In this document: positions 5,365 to 10,755 of the stretch, piece after piece
How the letters are laid out: each line of letters opens with the position of its first letter
Numbering within the stretch: position 1 is the first letter of the stretch
Assembly: GCA_958444395.1 (NCBI GenBank)
Contig: CAUCOL010000023.1
Location: 1-10,755, forward strand
DNA: 10,755 nucleotides
Direction of reading: 5' to 3'
Source: an uncultured Lachnospiraceae bacterium
Lineage (GTDB): Bacteria > Bacillota > Clostridia > Lachnospirales > Lachnospiraceae
Program-made: the position numbers and the translations under genes
The notes under the pieces: model-generated
Told to the model about the DNA's origin: nothing
Database searches by the model: none
Seen by the model: only the letters and a program-made list of their open reading frames with translations

Positions 5365-7827
5365 ATGAAGGAACTCAATAAAGACGAAATCAAAAAAGAT
5401 ATTGAGAATTACGTGAAAGTATTATTTCGTAAATCTGTGAAAGAAGCAAATAATCAGGAGTTGTTTCAGGCAGTGTCCTATGCTGTAAAAGATACAGTGG
5501 TAGATCAGTGGATGGCAACACACCGTACTTATGAAGAACAGGATGTTAAAACAGTTTATTATCTGTCTATGGAGTTTTTGACCGGTCGTGCATTGGGAAA
5601 TATTATCATTAACTTGAAGGGGAATGAAGCGATCAAACAGGCGATTGAAGAACTTGTGATGGATCTTGATGTCATCGAAGATCAGGAACCGGATGCTGCA
5701 TTGGGTAACGGTGGACTTGGTCGTCTCGCTGCATGTTTCCTCGATTCTTTATCTACACTCGGTTATCCGGCATATGGCTGCGGTATCCGTTATAAATATG
5801 GTATGTTCAAGCAGGTGATTGAGAATGGTTACCAGGTAGAGAAGCCGGATGACTGGTTGAAGTATGGAAATCCATTTGAGATCAAACGTCCTGAGTATGC
5901 CGTAGAAGTTAAGTTTGGCGGTTATGTTGCGATCCGTAAAGATGAAACAGGCCGTGATCGTTTCGTACAGGAGAATTATCAGTCTGTATTGGCAGTACCA
6001 TATGATCTGCCGGTAGTCGGATATAACAATAACGTCGTTAATACACTTCGTATTTGGGATGCAGAAGCGATTGATACATTCAATCTCGACTCTTTTGATA
6101 AGGGTGATTATCAGAAGGCGGTAGAGCAGCAGAACCTTGCACGTACCATCTGTGAGGTATTGTATCCAAACGATAATCATATGGCAGGTAAGGAGCTTCG
6201 TTTGAAGCAACAGTACTTCTTTGTTTCTGCAAGTATCCAGCGTGCCGTATCCAAATATATGGAGAAGCATGATGATATCCGCAAGATTCATGAGAAAGTA
6301 TGCTTCCAGCTGAATGATACACATCCTACAGTGACAGTTGCAGAGCTGATGCGTATTCTGGTGGATGAGTATGGCTTGGAATGGGATGAGGCATGGAGCA
6401 TTACAAATAAGACCTGTGCTTATACAAATCATACGATCATGTCCGAAGCATTAGAGAAGTGGCCATTAGAGCTGTTCTCCAGATTGCTTCCACGTATCTA
6501 TCAGATCATCGAGGAGATCAATCGCCGTTTTGTATTACAGATTCAGTCTGCTTATCCGGGGGATCAGAGTAAAGTTGAGAAGATGGCGATCATTTATGAT
6601 GGTCAGGTGAAGATGGCGCATCTTGCGATCGCAGCAAGTTTCTCTGTAAATGGTGTTGCGAAGCTCCACACCGAGATCCTGAAGAAGCAGGAGTTAAAAG
6701 ATTTCTATCAGATGATGCCGGAGAAGTTTAACAATAAAACAAATGGAATCACACAGCGTCGTTTCCTACTTCATGGTAATCCATTGGAAGCTGCGTGGGT
6801 GACAAAGAAGATTGGTGATGACTGGATCACAAATCTGGAGCATATTCATGGTATGGAGATTTATGCGGATGACGAATTGAGCCGCAAGGAATTTATGAAT
6901 ATTAAATACCAGAACAAAGTACGTCTGGCAAAATACATTAAGGAACATAACGGAATCGAGGTAAATCCACGATCTATCTTTGATGTTCAGGTAAAACGTC
7001 TGCATGAATATAAACGTCAGTTGTTGAATATCCTGCATATTATGTATCTATACAATGAGTTAAAGAAGAATCCTTCAATGGACTTCTATCCTCGTACATT
7101 TATTTTTGGAGCAAAAGCGTCTGCCGGTTATCAGCGTGCAAAATCCATTATCAAGCTGATTAACAGTGTAGGTGATGTGATCAATAATGATAAAACGATT
7201 CAGGATAAGATCAAGGTTGTATTCATCGAAAACTATCGTGTATCCAATGCTGAGATCATCTTTGCTGCAGCTGATGTATCCGAGCAGATTTCTACAGCAA
7301 GTAAAGAGGCATCCGGTACCGGTAATATGAAGTTTATGTTGAATGGTGCCCTGACATTGGGAACGATGGATGGAGCCAATGTCGAGATTGTGGATGAAGT
7401 AGGCGAAGAAAATGCATTTATCTTCGGTCTGTCATCTGATGAAGTAATCGCATATGAGCAGAATGGTCAGTATAATCCGAGAGAGATTTACAATAATGAC
7501 GCAGATATCCGTGCTGTGATGACACAGCTGGTAGATGGTACGTATGCGCCAAACAACCTGGATGAATTCCGTGACATCTACAATTCTCTGTTAGATGGTC
7601 AGGGCGGACGACCGGATATGTATTTCATTTTGAAAGATTTCCGTTCTTATGCAGATGCACAGAAACGTGTGGAAGAAGCATATAAAGATGAGGATGGATG
7701 GGCTAAATCAGCAATCATCAATATCGCAAGAAGTGGTAAGTTCTCATCTGACAGAACGATAGAAGAATACGCTAAGGAAATCTGGCACTTAGAAAAGGTA
7801 ACAGTAGAAGTAAAAGACGAAGACTAA
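5365..7827 (+). CDS. glgP: Glycogen/maltodextrin phosphorylase (GT35)
   Basis: This 820-residue enzyme is full length for the GT35 family. It cleaves alpha-1,4-glucan ends with phosphate to give glucose-1-phosphate, in the cytoplasm, using pyridoxal phosphate. Visible signatures are GNGGLGRLAACFLDS from residue 114, NDTHP (317-321), the phosphate-site block DVQVKRLHEYKRQ from residue 540, and the cofactor motif EASGTGNMKFMLNG with the pyridoxal-binding lysine at K656. ATG 5365 follows GAGGGAGG (5347-5354) with 10 nt spacing. Codon choice (many CGT, GTT, GGT) is more biased than in the pilus genes, suggesting high expression. It has its own promoter and an operator-like palindrome. Preference for glycogen or for short maltodextrins cannot be settled from sequence. 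The GH31 glucosidase across the divergent region is a likely functional partner. Confidence 0.97.
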   Translation: MKELNKDEIKKDIENYVKVLFRKSVKEANNQELFQAVSYAVKDTVVDQWMATHRTYEEQDVKTVYYLSMEFLTGRALGNIIINLKGNEAIKQAIEELVMDLDVIEDQEPDAALGNGGLGRLAACFLDSLSTLGYPAYGCGIRYKYGMFKQVIENGYQVEKPDDWLKYGNPFEIKRPEYAVEVKFGGYVAIRKDETGRDRFVQENYQSVLAVPYDLPVVGYNNNVVNTLRIWDAEAIDTFNLDSFDKGDYQKAVEQQNLARTICEVLYPNDNHMAGKELRLKQQYFFVSASIQRAVSKYMEKHDDIRKIHEKVCFQLNDTHPTVTVAELMRILVDEYGLEWDEAWSITNKTCAYTNHTIMSEALEKWPLELFSRLLPRIYQIIEEINRRFVLQIQSAYPGDQSKVEKMAIIYDGQVKMAHLAIAASFSVNGVAKLHTEILKKQELKDFYQMMPEKFNNKTNGITQRRFLLHGNPLEAAWVTKKIGDDWITNLEHIHGMEIYADDELSRKEFMNIKYQNKVRLAKYIKEHNGIEVNPRSIFDVQVKRLHEYKRQLLNILHIMYLYNELKKNPSMDFYPRTFIFGAKASAGYQRAKSIIKLINSVGDVINNDKTIQDKIKVVFIENYRVSNAEIIFAAADVSEQISTASKEASGTGNMKFMLNGALTLGTMDGANVEIVDEVGEENAFIFGLSSDEVIAYEQNGQYNPREIYNNDADIRAVMTQLVDGTYAPNNLDEFRDIYNSLLDGQGGRPDMYFILKDFRSYADAQKRVEEAYKDEDGWAKSAIINIARSGKFSSDRTIEEYAKEIWHLEKVTVEVKDED

Positions 7828-7840
7828 TACAGTGAATAAA

Positions 7841-7950
7841 CACCAGGTATAGAAAACCCCGCCATTCATTGTGTTAGTGCAGCGAGTGGCACCAGGGCTA
7901 TACCGGTTGTGGTGTGCTTCGCTGTGCTGACACGAAAAGGAGGGGTTTCT
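7841..7950 (+). promoter_or_regulatory. Long imperfect palindrome in the leader of the phosphoribosyltransferase-like gene
   Basis: Positions 7869-7886 pair with 7918-7935 (18 pairs, some G-U). After a 2x2 internal loop, 7889-7894 pair with 7910-7915. Outside this, AGAAAACCCC (7851-7860) can pair with GGGGTTTCT (7942-7950) with one bulged A, which would cover half of the ribosome site (7937-7945). A competing fold exists: CACCA/TGGTG (7841-7845, 7910-7914), GGTATAG/CTATACC (7846-7852, 7898-7904) and GCCATTC/GAGTGGC (7861-7867, 7884-7890). The two folds share bases and exclude each other, as in riboswitches and attenuators. No known riboswitch class is recognised. It could also be a dispersed palindromic repeat. 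No U-run follows, so it is not a typical terminator of glgP. Confidence 0.55.
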
Positions 7951-8598
7951 ATGAGTATGGAAGAAAGAAAAATTAAAATTCCGGCAAAATGCAACAAGAA
8001 GATTGAGTTGAAAGCCATTCCGGGCCATTTCGCAACGAATCATTCACACATTAATTATTATCTGGATATGACGCCGATCAAATGCCGTCATACAGAAGCA
8101 CAGTTGGTTGCAAAGGAGCTTGTAAAGGCATACAGAAATACGACTGCGGTGGATACTGTAGTGTGTATGGATGGATGTGAGGTGATCGGTGCCTATCTGG
8201 CAGAGGAACTGACGGCAGCCGGTATCATGTCTTTGAACTCACATGAGTGTGTCAATGTGATCACACCGGAGATCAATTCCAGTGGTCAGATCATTTTCAG
8301 GGATAATATTGAGCCAATGGTTATGAATAAACATATTGTGCTGGTACTGGCAAGTGCTACCACCGGAAAGACGATTCAGCAGAGTATGGATGGTCTGCGG
8401 TATTATGGCGGTATTCTGGAGGGCGTGGGTGCTTTATTCTCAGCAGTAGATGAAGTAGATGGCATTCCAATCAATTCTATCTTTACATTGGACGATGTCA
8501 GCGGTTACCAGACATATAATCCGGGAGATTGCCCACATTGTCAATCCGGAAGAAAGCTGGATGCCATCGTAAACAGCTTCGGTTATTCAAAGATTTAG
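7951..8598 (+). CDS. Phosphoribosyltransferase-fold protein, orotate phosphoribosyltransferase-like, divergent
   Basis: This 215-residue soluble protein has a type I phosphoribosyltransferase plan: VVCMDGCEVIGAYLAEEL (70-87) as the early strand-helix and HIVLVLASATTGKT (128-141) at the PRPP-binding position. The usual form of that motif is four hydrophobic residues, two acids, two hydrophobics and TTGxT. Here the TTGKT is kept but the acid pair is L133-A134, so normal PRPP catalysis is doubtful. The C-terminal tail has C194-P-H-C197, a possible zinc knuckle. Such proteins tend to be annotated as orotate phosphoribosyltransferase; that activity is not supported by the active site, and no pyrimidine gene is nearby. 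ATG 7951 follows AAGGAGG (7937-7943) with 7 nt spacing. The gene lies 123 bp after glgP, separated by the palindromic leader, and may be read from glgP transcripts. Confidence 0.75.
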   Translation: MSMEERKIKIPAKCNKKIELKAIPGHFATNHSHINYYLDMTPIKCRHTEAQLVAKELVKAYRNTTAVDTVVCMDGCEVIGAYLAEELTAAGIMSLNSHECVNVITPEINSSGQIIFRDNIEPMVMNKHIVLVLASATTGKTIQQSMDGLRYYGGILEGVGALFSAVDEVDGIPINSIFTLDDVSGYQTYNPGDCPHCQSGRKLDAIVNSFGYSKI

Positions 8599-8716
8599 TG
8601 CACATGGCATCAGAACGCAGGATGGTGTCGGAGAGAAAGGTATTATGTTGTTGATAAATATTGCAGACTGTTGTATTGCTTTGCAATGTTTACGATACAG
8701 CATTGAAATTATATGA
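8599..8716. other. Intergenic stretch after the phosphoribosyltransferase-like gene
   Basis: No coding frame of note is seen. It contains a small hairpin, ATTGC-TTT-GCAAT (8675-8687), and scattered AT-rich segments. A possible weak promoter (TTTACG at 8689-8694, 17 nt, TATATG at 8712-8717) could serve sppA, but the match is poor. Confidence 0.3.
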
Positions 8717-8775
8717 AAGCGGGGGCTGTTACAGGAAGCGGGTTTGTTGGCTTCGCTGCAGTCTCCGTTTCTTAT
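8717..8775 (+). terminator. Long GC-rich hairpin, possible terminator
   Basis: CGGGGGCTG (8720-8728) pairs with CAGTCTCCG (8759-8767), two of the pairs being G-U. CAG (8732-8734) pairs with CTG (8756-8758), and GAAGC (8735-8739) with GCTTC (8750-8754), leaving a 10-nt loop. A TTA bulge and a single G bulge interrupt the stem, and three weaker pairs (8717-8719 with 8768-8770) extend it. The stem is followed by TTTCTTATGTTTG, a modest T-rich tail, so it could end transcription before sppA. It shares GCTTCGCTG with the palindrome upstream of the phosphoribosyltransferase-like gene, so it may instead belong to a repeat family. Confidence 0.45.
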
Positions 8776-8890
8776 GTTTGTACTTTATTTTAAGAGATAA
8801 ATTTTTAAAATTCACAGGGATAATTCTTTGGTGAAAAAAATAAATCGTGTCACAGAGTCGGATGATTTTGTGCACAGAAATGAGGAAAGA

Positions 8891-9916
8891 ATGAAGAAAA
8901 AGCAACTGGTAGGAATTGTAGTAGCGGGTATAGTATTTATAGCCGTGTGTGTGACAGGAGTAGTATCTAACATAGTTTCAGGTAAGGTATTAAGCAAACA
9001 GGCGGATACACAGACAGAGGCATTAAGTAGTTTGATGTCCGGACTGAATCTGGACAGTGAAGAGGTAACATTGCCTACAGAGGACTTTGTGGGTGTGATC
9101 GATGTAGTAGGAACGATTCAGGCAAGTGGTTCCACAAGCAGTCTGACATCTTCCGGTGGATATGACCACGATCTGTATATGTACTACATTGATCAAATGG
9201 AAAAAGCAGATAATAATAAGGGTATCCTTTTGTATGTAGACAGTCCGGGTGGTGCTGTATATCAGAGTGATGAATTATATTTAAAATTAATGGAATATAA
9301 AGAGAAAACAAAACGTCCGGTGTATGCGTATTTTGCATCACAGGCATGTTCCGGTGGTTATTATGTTTCTATGGCAGCAGATAAGATTTATGCGAACAGA
9401 AATTGCTGGACCGGATCGATCGGTGTTATTGTTTCCCTGACAAATTGTAAGAAATTATATGATAAACTGGGCATTAAAGAGATTGATATCACCAGTGGCA
9501 AAAATAAGTCTATGGGTTCAGCCGGACTGGAACTGACCGATGAGCAGTACGACATTCTGCAGTCATTGGTTGATGAAGCATATGATCAGTTCACGGGGAT
9601 CGTCAGTGAAGGAAGAAAAATGGACATTAAGACAGTGAAGAAGCTGGCGGATGGCCGTATTTATTCTGCTTTGCAGGCAAAAGAGAATGGGTTGATTGAT
9701 GAGACAGGATCATTGGATGATCTGAAGAAGGTGATTCAGAAAGAGAATAAATTATCCGAAGACATTACGTATTTTGAGCCGGAAAACGATGCATCCGCAT
9801 TCTTAAAAGGACTGTTTGGATATGCAAACAAATTTAAGAGTAAGTCAGATACTGAACTGGCAGTAGATATTATGGAAAATAAAGGGAATGGGGTGTTGAT
9901 GTATTATGCAGACTAA
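8891..9916 (+). CDS. sppA: Signal peptide peptidase SppA (S49), membrane-anchored
   Basis: This is a 341-residue short (single-domain) SppA of Gram-positive type. After MKKKQ comes a hydrophobic anchor (about residues 6-27), then the extracytoplasmic protease domain. The nucleophile is S154 in ACSGGYYV and the general base is K206 in SGKNKSMGS. The 52-residue gap matches that between Ser147 and Lys199 of the Bacillus subtilis enzyme (recalled). WTGSIGV and YVDSPGG are also family motifs. It degrades leftover signal peptides and other membrane-associated peptides. The start is uncertain: ATG 8891 has AGGA (8883-8886) only 4 nt away, while TTG 8828 or GTG 8831 have AGGGA (8816-8820) and would add about 20 polar residues before the anchor. 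ATG 8891 was chosen because MKKKQ-hydrophobic is a normal anchor start. Its end overlaps the RDD gene by 11 nt. Confidence 0.9.
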   Translation: MKKKQLVGIVVAGIVFIAVCVTGVVSNIVSGKVLSKQADTQTEALSSLMSGLNLDSEEVTLPTEDFVGVIDVVGTIQASGSTSSLTSSGGYDHDLYMYYIDQMEKADNNKGILLYVDSPGGAVYQSDELYLKLMEYKEKTKRPVYAYFASQACSGGYYVSMAADKIYANRNCWTGSIGVIVSLTNCKKLYDKLGIKEIDITSGKNKSMGSAGLELTDEQYDILQSLVDEAYDQFTGIVSEGRKMDIKTVKKLADGRIYSALQAKENGLIDETGSLDDLKKVIQKENKLSEDITYFEPENDASAFLKGLFGYANKFKSKSDTELAVDIMENKGNGVLMYYAD

Positions 9917-10634
9917 GACGAAAGACCAGGTATATGCCGGATTTTTCGTACGTCTGGCAGCTTTTATAGTAGATATGATCATAGTCAATGCCGGATTGCT
10001 GGTGGTTCGCATCCCAAAATGGATCTATTGTATCGGACATCCGGACAATATTCTTGTTCGGGATTTTATCTTTAAATATTCCGTATATGATATTGTGGTC
10101 TATCTGATCACGGTTGCGTATTTTGTGCTGTTCACATATCGTTGTGGTGCAACACCGGGAAAGAAGTTGTTTCAACTACGGGTAGTCAGCGTGGAAGAAC
10201 GTGATATGACCTGGTTCGAGGTACTTTACCGTGAGACGATCGGAAGATTTCTGGCGGGCATCATTATGAACATAGGTTATCTGATGGTTTTTGTTGAAAA
10301 AGATAAACGTGGACTTCACGACATTCTGAGTGATACCTGTGTGGTGTATTATCATGAGAAAAAAGTCTATGTACATGCGCAGATGAATTATCGCAATATG
10401 GCTCCGCAGCCGGGATATACATCTAACCAGAATGCGGCAGTGGATCCTGCACAATCGTATCATCCGATGCAGACAGAAATGCCGGCGAGAGCAGAGGTAC
10501 AAAATGTAAATCCGCAGAATCCTTATGATTCGCAGCAGACAGAAATGCCAGAGGGATCAGAGGCACAAAATGCAAATCCGCAGAATCCTTATGATTCGCA
10601 GCAGACAGAAATGCCGGAGAAATCTGAGGCATAA
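9906..10634 (+). CDS. RDD-family membrane protein with tandem-repeat tail
   Basis: This is a 242-residue protein. The RDD domain covers about residues 8-150 with the family's conserved Arg and Asp residues: VRLAAFIVDMII (15-26), GATPGKKLFQLRVV (81-94), RETIGRFLAG (109-118) and DKRGLHDILSDT (133-144). Three membrane segments are likely, near 15-35, 60-78 and 113-131. The tail (about 160-242) is hydrophilic, rich in Gln, Asn, Pro and Glu, and built of a 22-residue repeat. RDD proteins have no agreed function; some are linked to transport. ATG 9906 lies inside sppA (11-nt overlap) with only a weak purine-rich site (GGGG, 9890-9893), so translation is probably coupled to sppA. The pairing suggests a shared envelope role, but that is inference. 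Confidence 0.85.
   Translation: MQTKTKDQVYAGFFVRLAAFIVDMIIVNAGLLVVRIPKWIYCIGHPDNILVRDFIFKYSVYDIVVYLITVAYFVLFTYRCGATPGKKLFQLRVVSVEERDMTWFEVLYRETIGRFLAGIIMNIGYLMVFVEKDKRGLHDILSDTCVVYYHEKKVYVHAQMNYRNMAPQPGYTSNQNAAVDPAQSYHPMQTEMPARAEVQNVNPQNPYDSQQTEMPEGSEAQNANPQNPYDSQQTEMPEKSEA
10467..10631 (+). repeat. 66-bp tandem repeat, 2.5 copies, in the RDD gene
   Basis: Units run 10467-10532, 10533-10598 and a half unit 10599-10631, coding for 22 residues each (QQTEMPEGSEAQ then NANPQNPYDS in the second). Units 1 and 2 match at 58 of 66 bases, with the last 25 identical. The length is a multiple of three, so changes in copy number keep the frame. Confidence 0.9.
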
Positions 10635-10682
10635 AATGTAACTAACGGAACAAAGATAGTAACAAAATAACAGAATAAAATC

Positions 10683-10752
10683 TGATACATTGTCCAAACT
10701 ACAGATAGAAGATGTTGGTGGCTCTTTCTGTCACAGGAAAGAGCCTGTATCA
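10683..10752 (+). terminator. Hairpin after the RDD gene, possible terminator
   Basis: GGCTCTTTC (10720-10728) and GAAAGAGCC (10737-10745) form a perfect 9-bp stem with an 8-nt loop. An outer inverted repeat, TGATACA (10683-10689) and TGTATCA (10746-10752), encloses it. No T-run follows within the window, so termination is likely but not certain. The rest of 10635-10755 shows no gene. Confidence 0.45.
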
Positions 10753-10755
10753 TTG

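Noticed and set aside
5749..6432. 227-residue open frame on the minus strand inside glgP
   Set aside because: It is antisense to a highly conserved enzyme region, has no ribosome site or domain, and its Ile/Leu/Cys-rich composition is what the complement of the glgP codons gives.
7846..7904. Rho-independent terminator of glgP
   Set aside because: The stem GGTATAG/CTATACC is real, but it is not followed by a run of T and it competes with a larger fold that ends at the next gene's ribosome site.
1..10755. CRISPR arrays, tRNA or rRNA genes, insertion sequences, integrase genes
   Set aside because: No regularly spaced repeats, no tRNA-like folds, no transposase or recombinase motifs were seen on either strand.

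Overview
The window reads as chromosomal DNA of a low-to-mid-GC Firmicute, most probably a gut-type Lachnospiraceae. This rests on the protein families (DUF6382-FHA protein, PrcB-type lipoprotein, clostridial-type SppA and phosphorylase) and on strong AGGAGG-like ribosome binding sites. That is an inference from family knowledge; no rRNA or marker gene is present to prove it.

Layout. (1) Positions 1-2217, plus strand: the 3' end of a Tad/Flp-type (type IVc) pilus cluster. It holds the C-terminus of a small Cys-rich protein, an A24 prepilin peptidase with both catalytic aspartates, a TadE-like pseudopilin with a readable cleavage site (G|TFTVE), and a DUF6382-FHA protein. The genes are tightly packed and partly overlapping. 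(2) Positions 2187-5167, minus strand: a cytoplasmic family GH31 alpha-glucosidase whose 3' end overlaps the FHA gene tail-to-tail by 31 bp. Upstream of it is a PrcB-like lipoprotein gene. Each has a plausible sigma-A promoter. (3) Positions 5168-5364: a divergent control region with a perfect 7-bp inverted repeat (LacI/CcpA-type look) directly upstream of a good promoter for glgP. (4) Positions 5365-7827: glgP, glycogen/maltodextrin phosphorylase. (5) Positions 7828-8598: a small phosphoribosyltransferase-fold protein whose PRPP motif has lost both acidic residues. It is preceded by a striking roughly 100-nt imperfect palindrome that ends at its start codon and can hide its Shine-Dalgarno. 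(6) Positions 8599-10634: a gap with a second long hairpin, then sppA (membrane-anchored S49 peptidase) overlapping an RDD membrane protein with a tandem-repeat tail. The window closes with a perfect 9-bp hairpin.

How the genes relate. The pilus block is one functional unit: peptidase plus its pseudopilin substrate plus accessory proteins. GH31 and GlgP, on opposite strands, both act on alpha-glucans, releasing glucose and glucose-1-phosphate respectively. sppA and the RDD gene are translationally linked envelope genes. The phosphoribosyltransferase-like gene has no obvious functional link to its neighbours.

Most of the window is ordinary. The parts most worth a second look are the palindromic leader and the degenerate active-site motif of the phosphoribosyltransferase-like gene. 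I see no clear defence system, CRISPR array, mobile element or RNA gene.
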